Part shown: positions 46,354 through 58,299 of the stretch, piece after piece | Position numbering within the stretch: position 1 is the stretch's first letter | Layout of the letters: every line of letters begins with the position of its first letter | NCBI RefSeq assembly: GCF_024139115.2 | Contig: NC_085140.1 | Coordinates: forward strand, 23,404,035-23,468,034 | Reading direction: 5' to 3' | From: Armigeres subalbatus | Taxonomy: Eukaryota > Arthropoda > Insecta > Diptera > Culicidae | DNA length: 64,000 bases | Notes under the pieces: generated by a model | The model's database searches: none | Seen by the model: only the letters and a program-made list of their open reading frames with translations | Told to the model about the DNA's origin: nothing | Made by a program: the position numbers and the translations under genes

Positions 46354-46535
46354 ACGCGTGATATAAAGTGTTGGGCGTTGGGCTTAGTCTTCAAACTTAG
46401 ATTAATAAATATTAGCATATGATCCGTGATCCGCGGTGCGGCGTAGCTAATACTTGCTAATATCACTTAACGGCTGGACTGCTATAACATCGATTTTCAG
46501 GATGCTGCGTCTGATCCTATTGATTTGCTTCGTGT

Positions 46536-47938
46536 CGTTTGGCTGAAACCCATTCAGCCGAAAACCATTTGGCCGAATGCCACAAGGCCGAACAAACCAT
46601 TAGGCCGAAACCCATCTGGCCGAAAGTCATTTGGGGTTATTTGGCTGAACACGTCATCGGTTCGAATAGGTCATTTGGCCAGAAAGGTTCTCTGGTCGAA
46701 TAGGTCATTTAGCTGAATTTGGATTGAATAGGAATTTAGCTGAATTTGAAAAATCAAATTTGAAACATTTGGCACAATAGGACATTTGGCCGAATAGTTT
46801 ATTTGGCCTAACAGATCATTTGGCAGTAAGTAAGACGTCTCACTTCTCACTCCTAATTTCTCACTTCTTTTTGAAAAAACACGAAATGAGTAGTGAGACG
46901 TCTCACATCTGACTTTTTACTTTTCAAACTGAGATGTGAAAAATGAGGGGTGAGAAGTGCATAGTGAGACGTCCCACTACTCACTTCTCATTCCTCATCT
47001 CTCACTTCTCATTGTGAAAAGTGAGAAGTTGAACGTCTCATTACTCACTTTGCCTACTTATTAGGGCAAGGCCTTTTGATCTAGGTAGATCTTTATCTGC
47101 ACAGTTTAAAAATATGAAAATTAAATTTGAACCCATATTTTTTTTGCGTTTAAAAGCCTCTAATTTTACATCCAACTTTTTCTTATACGCAATACTAATG
47201 ACGATCTGTAATTTTAAAAAAATAATGGAAAATTGAGTCGAATCGAATGGAGCCTTTTTGTTACATCATATATGCTGTAACATTTTTATACTGTGTGCAT
47301 AATGCCGATTGGCATGAGAGCATAATTCTACCTTATTTATAGCTAAGGCTGTTTTTAGTGACGTACATTATACCTAACGTCGTATACCATAGATTCTCTT
47401 TCTAAAACACGGATTACTCCAGAAAATGCGAAGAGTAAATGACTTTTTCTGCAATATGATTCTATGCTAAATAGAAAACTATAATGATCTTTTCGTATTT
47501 TCTAGGTATGTGCGTGCCATTGAAGAGGGAACCGAATTCCCATGTGGTTTAATTAAGATGAAATTAGTAATTATTCCCATTTCGCATGATGCCAATCGAA
47601 GAACAACTCAACTTGGCTTAATGATTGGTTCAGGCATTTGATCATTCTCAATGGTCCATTCGGGCAAATGGTCTATTCGGGCGAAAGAAATTGGAGTGTT
47701 TGTCATTCGGCCGTTTGTGATAGAACAGTTCGGCCAATTTTTATTTCTTTATTAAAGTGACTTTTAAGTAGGAAAAGGTTCATCACTAGTTCGGCCAAAT
47801 GACCTTTTCTGTCGAATGTTGTTTTTGCCAAATGACTTTTTTGGTCAAATGGCCTATTCGGCCAAATGGTCTGTTCGGCAATAATGGTATATTCGGCCAA
47901 ACAACTTTCGGCCTAATGGTCTTCGGCCAAATGGCATT
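46536..47938. mobile_element. Element with inverted 'ggccgaa' minisatellite arms
   Basis: The left arm (46536-46815) is a degenerate array of catttggccgaatagg-type units, and the right arm (47650-47938) is the same array inverted (tattcggccaaatgg). The ~830-bp interior lacks a recognised protein. The architecture matches the element at 29468-31046 although the repeat unit differs. A duplication could not be defined. Confidence 0.75.
46825..47045. repeat. Degenerate agtgag/ctcact repeat
   Basis: Imperfect repeats of gtgagacgtctcac and tcacttctcac on alternating strands, able to form several small hairpins. It lies just inside the left arm of the element. Confidence 0.75.
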
Positions 47939-48039
47939 TAATGTAATGCAATGGCGATTAAATGTATTCCGTATCGGACGCAGAGCTTTCACGAGATCTG
48001 ATAATGCGATAACTCAAAAAGCATCAGCGCTAGAGTTTT

Positions 48040-48370
48040 GACGTCTTCAAAAGAAATTACCTATCAGAAAAGATATATTTTTGGTGTAAGTTGTCATTAG
48101 GGTGGTCATTTTGTGGCAAATTTTCTGAAATGTATTTTTTTAATCTTTCGAGTTTGTAATATTATACAAAGTTATTGATATACAGAAAATGTGTTTCTAA
48201 GCATTTTAGTTGAAAACATTTATTTTACCTCATATAGGTAATATCTTAAGACAAAATTACTGAATTGAAATTACATTTCTTTTACATTAAAAGTTCGGAT
48301 ACTCTGAAGTAGTGTTTAACGGTGTAAATCTGGTCATATCGCCAGGCTCGGTAAAACACAGAAGCTGAAA
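48040..48370. other. Unassigned AT-rich DNA
   Basis: No gene or repeat is recognised. Confidence 0.5.
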
Positions 48371-48372
48371 AT

Positions 48373-48520
48373 ATGACGTCCCTAACCCCGAATCCCAAGG
48401 TGTCAGGCGACCAGTGCTGAGGGGATGAATGACCTGGGGGGTGAAACAATTAGCCAGGCAGTTAACGGAGCCTGTAATGTTGGGTAGACACTTTTCGTGT
48501 TGCATTACGGAGTAAGATCT
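48373..48520 (+). repeat. LINE 5' UTR fragment
   Basis: Shares gtccctaacccc, aatcccaagg, gaggggatg and ttaacggagcctgt in order with 33619-33735, the 5' UTR of the deleted LINE. Downstream ORF1 is absent. Confidence 0.7.
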
Positions 48521-48649
48521 ACCACACTGTGCTCTAGATCTTATTATTCTTGTTAATGCTTATGAGTGATGGTCGGAAGACTATAATTTGCTTTTAGATG
48601 ACCCATTTTTTGCGCCTTTTGGATGGAGTCAATGGAGTAAATTGTGAAA

Positions 48650-49600
48650 ACGCAACTCAATCTTAGGCTGGTTTTCGAAGCCGACGACATGAATCTCCAA
48701 GCTCCAGAGCGCTGAACAATTAGGAAAGAAGCGGATACGAATTTGGTGGATCTGCTGAACCCTCTGACTGATTAGAGCTCTGTGTAAAGGTGAGATTCGG
48801 GAATGCCGAATGGCAAAAAAATGGCACGTAACTTTGAGAAGATGGAGGAAGCCTACATCAGACTGAAGAGGGAAGCCAAGTGGATCGGGCTTGTCATTAA
48901 CACGTCGAAGGCGAAGTACATGATAGGAAGAGATTCAAGAGCAGACAATGTGAGCCACCCACCGCCAGTTTGCATCGGTGGTGACAAAATCGAGATGGTA
49001 GATGAATTTGTGTACTTGGGCTCACTGGTGACTGATACCAGCAGAGAAATTCGGAGACGCATAGTGGCTAGAAATCGTACGTACTTTGGACTCCGCAAGA
49101 CGCTCCGATCGAATAGAGTTCGCCACCGTATCAAACTGACAATCTACAAAACGCTCATTAGACCGGTAGTCCTCTACGGACACGAGACTTGGACGATGCT
49201 CGTGGAGGACCAACGCGCACTTGGAGTTTTCGAAAGGAAAGTGCTGCGTACCATCTATGGTGGGATGCAGATGGCGGACGGTACGTGGAGGAGGCGAATG
49301 AACCACGAGTGAGCTGCTGGGAGAATCATTCATCGTTCACACCGCGAAAATCGGACGACTGTGGTGGGCCGGGCACGTAGCCAGAATGTCGGACAGTAAC
49401 CCGGTGAAAATGATTCTTGACAACGATCCGACGGGCACAAGAAGGCGAGGTGCGCAGCGGGCAAGGTGGATCGATCAGGTGGAAGATGACTTGCGGACCC
49501 TCCCTCCGTAGACTGCGTGGTTGGCGACGTGTAGCCATGGACCGAGCCGAATGGAGAAGACTCTTATATACCGCACAGGCCATTTCGGCCTTAGTCTGAA
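48650..49600 (+). pseudogene. LINE RT C-terminal region and tail
   Basis: A degenerate catalytic motif FEADDMNLQ (for FADD) near 48675 is followed by IGLVINTSKAKYMIGRDS, EMVDEFVYLGSLVTD, NRTYFGLRKTLRSNRVRHRI, KTLIRPVVLYGHETWTM and LGVFERKVLRTIYGGMQ. After a frameshift come KIGRLWWAGHVARMSDSNPV, RGAQRARWIDQVEDD and AMDRAEWRRLL. These are consecutive blocks of a non-LTR RT, resembling RTE or I-group LINEs. It ends in aataaataataataat, a TAA-rich tail. Confidence 0.85.
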
Positions 49601-49679
49601 TAAATAATAATAATCATGCCGACGGAAAGGACGGAAAGCTGCACAAAATCCGGCTCGCTTGATTGTCCAAGGGTGTAAT

Positions 49680-50520
49680 CAACAGTTCGAATTCCTAAAC
49701 AAAATTCCGTAAACAATCCGAAGAACTTCCCACCAAAACTCCAAATAATTTCCCTTGAAAATTTCAAACAAATTAGTAAAAACATCGGATATTCCGATGA
49801 ACTTTCCATCAAAATTTTGAAGAACTTTCCGTGTAAATGCAGAAGAGTTTTCCGAGCGAATTTCAAACGGCAGCCCTTACTTTGCACCGTTCAATGTGGA
49901 AAAACGATCCAAAAAAAAAGTGAAAAACGATTCATAAATATGATCCACATCTGAATGTTCCATAAAACGCTACCATAAATCCATAAAATAGTTCGAGAGA
50001 TTCCATAAAGAACATTTTTATGATCCATAAAACTTTGAAAAATGATCCATAAAAACTATATATTGATCCATAAAATTTCAAATTTGCGCAATTTATATCC
50101 TGATGATGATCCATAATTTCAGCCATATGATCCATAATTTTGGTCATATGATCTATGGATCATTTTTCATGGGAAAATAGCAAGAATTGTATTGTTTTTC
50201 TTGACCATGTTAATGGAACATATTTCCCAATTAATTGCTAAATTTTAGCTTAATTATGGATCGAAAAATTATTCTTTATGGAATCTCATTAACTATTTTA
50301 TGGATTTATGGTAGCATTTTAGGGAACATTCAGATGTTATTTATGGATCGATTTTCAGTTTTTTATGGATTCGTCTTTATCGTTTATATGCAAAAGTATG
50401 TTTTGCCATTTCAAACAACTTTCCATAGAAATTCCAAAAAATCCCGTGTACATTCCGGAGAAATTCCCGTAAAAAATCCAGAGAATTTCCCTTGAATATT
50501 CCAAAGAAATTTCCCATGGA
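49680..50520. repeat. Foldback of 'gatccataaa' repeats in aattcc-rich flanks
   Basis: 49930-50155 is rich in tccataaa-type units. 50250-50370 has the inverse ttttatgga. The outer flanks (49680-49870 and 50400-50520) are degenerate aaattccg/aaatttccc repeats on both sides. The array arms are inverted around 50160-50250. No protein is encoded. Confidence 0.65.
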
Positions 50521-50699
50521 AATATAAGATAATGGCTAATAAAAACTTACTATGTTTGTCTCTCTATTGGCTCTATTGCGAGATCAAAGAAAAAAGTATC
50601 AAATCGGTTCAAGTGTAATGAAATTGCATAAAACCGAGTTGATCAAATCACACAAATTTAGACCGCATAGTACCTACTTCCGACCAAACCAACCATCAT

Positions 50700-51020
50700 C
50701 CTGTGCAGTGCACAAGAGTCCGAACATGGCTTGCGTGATGTGATCGCAAGCGACGACCATTTACAGAAGAAGAAAGCATATCCACCTTTCCGTTTTGGTT
50801 ATGGGCTGCTGCTGCCGCTGCCGCTGGCTGCAGCTTCAGCAATGCACACAAGACTCGCGCCGCGCCACAGCCAGCGCGCTGCGCTGATGCATCACTCACA
50901 TGACGCGCATAGCATCACAGCATAGGATCAACGTCTTCGCCGACGTCGCCGGACCGATCGGATCCGCGAGTCGAGGTCGTCTGTCTCTGCGCTGTGGGCT
51001 TTTCCTCCTTCTTTTGGCTT
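50700..51020 (+). promoter_or_regulatory. GC-rich upstream region of putative promoter
   Basis: Higher GC than the surrounding repeats, with (gctgcc)n-like 50805-50840 and gcgc-rich 50860-50915. No transposon similarity is recognised. It lies immediately upstream of the initiator at 51031. TATA is not evident. Confidence 0.4.
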
Positions 51021-51026
51021 CGGTTG

Positions 51027-51062
51027 AGTCAGTTTGCTTTTGCCACCCGGAGAAATCGGATC
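51027..51062 (+). promoter_or_regulatory. Initiator plus DPE core promoter
   Basis: gagTCAGTTTG sets +1 at A 51031. At exactly +28 to +32 (51058-51062) the sequence is ggatc, which fits the RGWYV downstream promoter element. This pairing with strict spacing is the classic TATA-less insect core promoter. Confidence 0.5.
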
Positions 51063-51976
51063 TATCTACCTGTGTCTGCGTTTGGTTAGTTTCACGTTTT
51101 AACGCTTACTTTTTTAGTTCTTTCGTTTTGAAGCTCTCCGCTTGTTCCGTCGAAGCAAGTCGCGATCGCGGATTTCCACTTAGGTGTGTTCGTGTACGTG
51201 AGAAGCTTTCGTGGATCGTAAAAAAGTAAGAAAAAGGGGGTGTCCGAGCAGAAGGTGAGACCCGGCACCCGCAGCGGCGCATACGTGTCAGGTTGAGACG
51301 GAAATTCACTTAGTCCTCAAGTGAAAATTTGTGATGATTTTACGCAACCGATAGAAGTGTCCTGAAGTGAACGGAAATCACAGGAGGCGTTTTGGAAAAA
51401 AAACAGCTTGTTTCGATTTGAATTATAACATCATGGGAGTGTAAGAGTGAGAGTGAAACAGTTTCGCCATTCGTCCACAGTGTTGTGAAGTGATATTCAA
51501 ATTGGACCCCGAGGGTCCCCCTCTGTAAGGGTGCAGAAATTATGCTTTATGCAAATGAGGAGGTGTTTGTGGCAAAGTCAGCCTTCATTGTGGTGAATGT
51601 GGTGTGCGACTGAAAGTGAAAGAAGCTTACTGAAGAGAGGTTACACGAGAACGATCGAGCGACGATCGACAGCGACGGTGGTGACCGCGTCGACCACGAA
51701 TATGGAGAAGGCGCAGAGGTGATCTTAAAGTAAAAGTGAAACTAACCAAAGGCGAAGGAATTCCAAGATTGGATCGGTAAAAAGAAACAGGCACAACAAC
51801 AAACACGAAACGCACTTAGGACAAGTTGAGTAAAGAAGAAGCCGGAGCTGGTAATAAGAAGCGGAACGAACGAGATTGCATGTGGAACTGAAAACCTGCT
51901 CCTTCAGTGGATACGAAGCCTTTGCCTTAATATTAAATGGTATTGACACTGCAGCAGCCCATCAACGCAGGAACAG
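51031..51976 (+). other. Putative 5' exon with uORF-rich leader and splice donor
   Basis: A 946-nt GC-balanced stretch rich in gtgaa/agtgaa, typical of insect leaders and free of recognised repeats. Several short uORFs occur (for example 51333, 51431 and a 23-codon one from 51541). An ATG at 51937 stays open for 13 codons (MVLTLQQPINAGT) up to a donor-like acag|gtacgc at 51976/51977. If real, this is the first coding exon of a plus-strand gene whose other exons lie beyond the window. The protein is not recognised. Confidence 0.4.
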
Positions 51977-52590
51977 GTACGCACCATCTCGTCTTGACCG
52001 ACGCGTAGATAGTTGTCGAATGAAAACGAACAGCGAGTGAAAAGTTGGAAAAATATTATCATTTATAGGTCAGTAAACGAAACTCGACGTGCAGCACATC
52101 AAACTTAGTGTGCAAGTAACGAGCGGGTGTATGTGCGATAATAAATGTGAAAACGAGCTTTTTATCGTCTTCAACCAGTTCGCCAGCGAACCATTGAAAG
52201 GCGACTACGACGCAGCAATAGTTGGCTCAGAGCTGGCAAATGCTTTTGTATCATGATTTATGGCTACTGTTTTTTAAATGGTAGACACAAAACAGTTTTT
52301 TTAATATGTTATAATAAAACAACTAACTAAAACAATTCTTAAAACTGTAGTAGATCAAAATGCTTTACACAGCAAGGATTATGAAAATATTATTTTTCTT
52401 TTGAGAATGAGTAACACTGATTTGCGAGTCTTAGCTAAAATAATTATTTTAACCGATTCAATCCGGACCTTTCTTAAATTTTGATATTTTACATGACTAA
52501 CGAAGCGTTTCGTGTGATCTCGGTAGAAGTTTGAAGTTGTAACAGGTTTTTTATATTCCCGGGTTTTTATATTCCCAGAACATTTATTCA
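51977..52590. other. Possible intron start; no gene seen
   Basis: Sequence becomes AT-rich after the donor-like site. No repeat family is recognised before 52592. Confidence 0.4.
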
Positions 52591-52591
52591 A

Positions 52592-54020
52592 TACACCAAA
52601 CTATCCTTGGGTTCTGATCGTTGTCGTCTATATGATAGCGGTAAACGCAGTCATGGTATACGCAGTCATGATCATATTTTTCAGTTAGTATTGCTCCATG
52701 GCATATAACTTTTTTTATCACGAACATATCACCAAAAATATCTACAGTAGCGGCAAACTGTTCTTGAGCTCAGATCTTGGAGGTAATGTCATCAAAGCGA
52801 TCAACAGAGAATAGGCTATACATTCGAATTGGAATAGCTCCATGGGACATCACTCCGTCATTATATGTAAACATGCCACAGTAATCCCAAGACACTGCTA
52901 ACTATTCTTGAGTACAGATATTGCAGGACTTTATGGTCGACAAAACGTCCTTCGGGGTTTTGGCCACGCGTGTGAGTTAAAATTGCTTCATAGAAAATCA
53001 CTTCACTATTCTAAACATGTCACAGTATTCCCAAAACATCAACGATACTTCAAACTATCTTGAAGGTCGGAAAGTCCAACAAAGCGGTCTTCGGGATATC
53101 GGCCTTACTTTTGAGATAGACTAGTTCCATAATACATCACTTCTTTCTTATGAACATGTCATCATATTCCCAGGGCATCTATGGTACTCCAAACTTTTAT
53201 TGAGTACAGAAATTGAAGGTGTGTATAGTCTACAAAGCTTTCTACGGGGTCTTGGCCATAGTTTTGAATTGAAACTGATCCATCACTTCAACATCACTTC
53301 ACTATTATAAACATGTCAGAGTGTTCTCAATATGTCCAAACTGTCTTTTTAATCTTGCCTTTATTTGGCAGGATCATATGCCATTTGGCGTTATGGAGCC
53401 GGATACATTTGTTTTATTTTTTGTTCAATTCATTTTATAATTTGTGTGATTATTCTTTCTACAACTAGAGTTAGTTTAGGTAACCGACGAACTCGCGGCT
53501 GACTCAAGATTAGGGATTACAATTACACAATAGGAAAAGGAGTAGTTTAAGGGTTTTAAAATTAATGATTGTTGTTGCCTTGTTTTGATGGTGGATTTTG
53601 GCATTGATCTGTAATGAAAGACAAACAAAAAAAAAGGGAGACAACGAAGAGAAAAAAAAAACATTTTGACGAGAAATGCGACACATAGTACTCCAAACCG
53701 TTCTAGAGTTCAGATCTTTAAGTTTTCTATGAAGTTCTGAGTTTAAATAACTCTACAAACATCATTACGCTATTATGAACATGTCAAAGATCTCTCCAAA
53801 CACCAATGGTACTTTAAATCTTCTTCGGTTTGTACATATCTTGAAAGTCTGAAGCGACCTACGCAATATCAGCCTTACTTTTGAGTTGAATAAGCCTAAT
53901 GAGACATCTTTCCGTTATTATAAACTACATTATCTCCATAGCATCTATCGTAATGCAAACTATTCTTGAGCTCAGATATTGAATATCTGTATGGTGAACA
54001 AAGCGTTCTTCGTTGCCTCG
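52592..54020 (+). repeat. ~145-bp diverged tandem repeat, split by an insert
   Basis: Markers tccatgggacatcact, aacatgtcac and tactccaaact recur near 52698, 52849, 52987, 53128 and 53280, then again after 53690. 53345-53685 does not match the unit and is probably an insertion. The units differ by 20-30% by eye, so the array is old. Confidence 0.7.
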
Positions 54021-54167
54021 ACCACATTTTGTTTATAAAATGCGTATATAATGATGTAATGATGTTCGCGGAAGATGATCCAACTCATAAGAATGGTGAG
54101 CACATCGCATAGCTTGTTGCTGATTGTTTAGAATAATAATATCTGAGCTTGATGACCGTTTGGACCC

Positions 54168-54192
54168 ACCCACCCACCCACCCACCCCCACA
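54168..54192. repeat. (CCCA)n microsatellite
   Basis: Six near-perfect CCCA/CACC units directly left of the Penelope-type repeat. Confidence 0.9.
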
Positions 54193-55010
54193 CTACTTGA
54201 AAACTTCAAGTAGAAAACGAAATATGTATCTGTTGATACAAAACATCAAGTAGAAAACGAAATATGTATCTCTTGATTAGGGTGGCTCAAAAAACACTTT
54301 TACAAATTTTTTGATGGGCTCTGGACAAAATTTCAGCCAAATCGGCCAACGTTTGGGCGGTGCTAAACTCGTTGGAAGTTTATATGGAAAAATGTATGCA
54401 GAAACATCCAAAAACAGTGATTTGCAGCTGGACGGCACAATTTACGATCAAGAACCATGAACTCATTCAGTTCTTGTAGAAATAAATACAGAATGTTATG
54501 CTGAAAACCGCGAGAAGATTAGAGTTTATTAGGCAAAGATATTAGCATTTTACTGGAGTGTTGTAGGGGTGAATTTATTTCTTTTCAAATGTAAAAGAAA
54601 CGAAATTTGCTCAAACCCCACTTCAGAGAAATGCTAATAACTTAGTCAGGCAAACTTAAATCTTCTCGCGGTTTTCTGCATAACATTCTGTATTAAAATC
54701 TTCAAGATCTGAATGTGTATCAAAGTTCTTCATCGTAAGTTGTGTCGTCCAACTGCAATTCTCTGTTTTTGGATGTTTCTGCATACATTTTTGCATATAA
54801 GCTTCCAACGAGTTTAGCACCGCCTTAACGTTGGCCGATTTTGCTGAAATTTTGTCCAGAGCATCAAGGCATCAAATAGAACCGAATAAGAGGGCGGCCC
54901 ATCAAAAAAAATTGAAAAAAGTTTTTCCCATACTAATTTGAGCCACCCTACTCTTGATACAAAGTGAATATAGCGGAAGTAAATGGAAGAGTGAAATATT
55001 TTAACCTTAT
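54193..55010 (+). mobile_element. Penelope-type terminal repeat, interrupted
   Basis: 54193-54277 plus 54951-55010 reads like the arm of the 31325-31542 palindrome: tagaaaacgaaatatgtatc, ttgatac, ggaagtaaatggaagag and ttttaacctt. A ~50-bp segment with gtagaaaacgaaatatgtat is duplicated in tandem. The hammerhead-like core is degenerate here. A foldback element splits it at ctcttgat. Confidence 0.7.
54278..54950. mobile_element. ~670-bp foldback element, copy 2
   Basis: Starts tagggtggctcaaaaaacac and ends atttgagccaccctа-type complement. It is flanked by the exact 8-bp duplication ctcttgat (54270-54277 and 54951-54958), which assigns the family to a hAT-like, 8-bp-duplicating class. It is an inverted copy of 43330-44025. 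Confidence 0.85.
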
Positions 55011-55330
55011 TGTACTAGAATTTTTGAAATTATCATTTTAACCATTGATCATTGACTAGATTGTATTCACTTAAATTTTGCATTAGTTTCGAGTAGATTC
55101 CAAATCCGAACCTCACTTCAAAACATCCTTATCCTACCCCATGGCGTTCAAGTGGTCTGCAAGGATTCTTCAGCCGTTACCCTCTCTATTATCGGCCTTG
55201 GATTGACTTGCACTCTCATTGCCTCACCGAACGCTGCAAAATGAAAATGAAAATAACCGCATTTCTACCTTTATTCAATACTTATGTGCGGGTCAATACC
55301 GTGAAAGCGATTAATATGAGTTTCATACAA
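55011..55330. other. Unassigned DNA
   Basis: No gene or repeat is recognised. Confidence 0.4.
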
Positions 55331-55338
55331 ACGAAATC

Positions 55339-55628
55339 TTCTTCTTCTTCTTATTGGCATTACATCCCCACACTGGGACAGAGCCGCCTCGCAGCTTAGT
55401 GTTCATTAAGCACTTCCACAGTTATTAACTGCGAGGTTTCTAAGCCAAGTTACCATTTTTGCATTCGTATATCATGAGGCTAACACGATGATACTTTTAT
55501 GCCCAGGGAAGTCGAGACAATTTCCAATCCGAAAATTGCCTAGACCGGCACCGGGAATCGAACCCAGCCACCCTCAGCATGGTCTTGCTTTGTAGCCGCA
55601 CGTCTTACCGCACGGCTAAGGAGGGCCC
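55339..55628 (-). mobile_element. Feilai-type SINE copy D
   Basis: Full-length reverse copy with intact B-box region (gggaatcgaaccc on the plus strand) and an 8-bp duplication acgaaatc (55331-55338 and 55629-55636). Confidence 0.9.
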
Positions 55629-55636
55629 ACGAAATC

Positions 55637-57040
55637 AAGCTGCAATTTATTATCAGCAACAAACTCCATTGAGTCGCGGACATTAGTCTTGTTATCACAT
55701 ATTGTGTCCAAGGTTTTTCATCAATACATTCACATCACCAGCCAAGCAAGTCGCCAGAGATTGCGCTAACGCATCCCCTGCACTTTATTGCAAGCAACAC
55801 AGAAAAGACGATGGTCGCAAATACAAAAGTGAAAGGTGTAAACGACCTTTTCTAGAGCAACTGCTTCTGTTAGGCGAATTGTTGCAAGCTATGTTGTTGC
55901 AGTGTGGTAGTGCACTGAAGTTGAAGTTGCAAACAATGCATCCTCTGATGATGGTGAGAATTTCGGAGTACGGTCTCCTTCCATTTTGCGGAGCACTCGA
56001 TGTCGGACTGTTTCAAACGAAAACCGAGTGCAAAGCGGAGTGTCGATGATTGATGAGATATTTTTTTTGCGATCTGTGATAAACGCTAGTCTGGTGTAAA
56101 GGATTGATGAATGGTTTTGCAGACATAGTTGGTAGTTGAGCAATATTTCCACTCCATAAAGTTAGCTTGTTGTTTTGTATGTACAGTACACTGCGGGAAG
56201 CCCCAATGAATGGTTCTCATCATGTGATCTTTATTGATGGAGTAACGGGAATTTGTGAGTTAAAACACGGAAATCAATGTTTAATATTATGCAGAAGCCG
56301 GAAAATATTATCCTCAATTTAAATTTATTTTAACCAAATTTCGTATTTTTCCAACTATCCAATAGAAATCAGAAATTGCAGATATTGTCAATCTATTGTT
56401 TTAAAGCTTAAATAGTTCAATTATCATTTCACATATGGTCGGGGTTCAGTAAATACATAATCGTTCCCTACTCGGGATTCAAGGGATTAACAAGTTAGGC
56501 CTTCCAATCACAATCTGGAAACTCTGAATATTTTCAAAAGGTGAAGGCGATTTATACACTTTTAATGAGCAAATTTATACATCTTCATTCCCCATATAAA
56601 TTTCTAAAGCGTACAGGCGTAACAAGTTTGGACGTTGCGGGCAATGCTCAAGGCAAAACCAACGCGCAAAAAAGCAAAATTTTTCCTGACAGTCATGTAT
56701 TCATCTGTTACTTGTGAATATGATTCGTCAATATAAAAGTTTCAACCACGAAAATTGAGTTTATCTTTGTTTTGAAATGAAAATAAGGTTTTACATATAT
56801 TCTAAATCACTGGCTAAAAAAGAAAAGCAATCATAAATCTTTTCCTCAAAGTATTGGTTGCAAAAAAATACAATCTTATTTATTTAAGTGGCTGTCCGTG
56901 GCTGTAATTTATATCTGTAGCAGAAATACATAATCAGAATAAACAGAATTTTTTAGATTCTTTTTTTTTTGTGATGTTTTCAGCTGCTTATAAGCCAAGT
57001 AAATGCTGTACTGAATTGTAACCCAATTTGTTGGGTCAAG
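55637..57040. other. Unassigned DNA
   Basis: A 115-codon plus frame (55702-56049) lacks any recognised domain. AT-rich elsewhere. No RNA gene is seen. Confidence 0.35.
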
Positions 57041-57044
57041 CACT

Positions 57045-57320
57045 ATACACTAGACTGGCCCAGCTTAGTATGGGGTGAAAAAATGTTGTCTAATTCAACG
57101 GGACACCCCCCGGATTGTGTCTTTGGGTGAGAAAATCAATCTATCAAAATTTCAGCTCAATCGCTTGTTACATAAGCTGGCGCATTTGATTTGAAGTTTG
57201 TAAAGGGATTTCAGTCAAAATAGGAAATCAAAAAAAATATAGGAAAATACACCTTTGTGAAAATCAAAATAGGAATATAGGAAAATATACCTTTGTCACT
57301 CTTTCGATCTGGAAATTGGT
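57045..57320. repeat. Half of a foldback-like repeat
   Basis: Starts ctagactggcccagcttagt and continues tcaaaatttcagctcaatcg, resembling the end layout of the tagggtggctca foldbacks but only one half. aaaataggaa-type duplicates follow at 57225-57290. Confidence 0.4.
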
Positions 57321-58290
57321 TCTGATTGCTCAATTGAGCTCAGAATTGCAAAAAAGGCAGTTGGTATGCTACAGAAAAATTTCACAGAACATTGACATTG
57401 TCAAGTTGTCGAAGTTAATGAACTCATTCGAAATTTAAAAAATTTATTTTGAATACCTTTGAAATTTGATTTACTACAATTAGTTTAATCTATTTCATCT
57501 CGATGAAATCGTGTGAATTTGATCTTTTGGAGCTGGTATAATATTGAGCATCGTATACAGCCCATATTGTGTACAATGAACGAGCTTTTCGATGAGTTAA
57601 TGTTGTGTTTTTGACAAGAGTTAAGCTAGTTTTAATCGAAAAATGTATGTTATTTTGTTTACCAACTGTTTCGTCCGATTTCTTAGTAAGCTTTTCAAAA
57701 ATAAGCGACAGCATGTGTCTCGAAATGGATTCCTCAAATAATCCAATATTCTATATTAAAATGAAAAAAACGTCTCCCATACTTCAGAAGAAGGACAACA
57801 CACAAAATGATTCATTTGAAGCATTCTAATATAACAACGATATTTTGAGGTTCTATCAAGTCTAATAAAGTATTTTGGTTATCGAATAGAGTAACAGTGA
57901 CAGATAGAATGTTTGTTTTATCAACAAAGTTGGCATGCTAATCATGATTTGTCTGCAGGCAATCCACTCCATTGAAATAGAGTGATCAGATCATATTACA
58001 ACAACTTTGATGGTTCCAAGAAGATCTCTCTTTGAGGCTGATACAGTTATGGTACCAAAACTGATTTATTGATACATGAATATATCATTAATATTTTTTG
58101 GTTTTGGTATACTGTTTCTTAATTGAAAATTGACCTCACTATATCTCTGAGTACCTACCTGTTTTGGTACAAACAAAAAAGGTAAGTTGTTTATGCCCAG
58201 ACTGAACAATAATGAGCTTAAACAATATCCTTGCGTCAGGTGAACTTTATGTTTTTGTTGTGCAAGAAAAGATGATAAAAGGTCACATGC
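57321..58290. other. Unassigned AT-rich DNA
   Basis: No gene or structured repeat is recognised. Confidence 0.4.
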
Positions 58291-58299
58291 TATTTGGGA

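Noticed and set aside
50900..51229. 109-codon plus frame with a hydrophobic stretch at the putative promoter
   Set aside because: It begins upstream of the predicted start site at 51031 and so would not be in the transcript. The signal-like segment is probably chance in GC-rich DNA.
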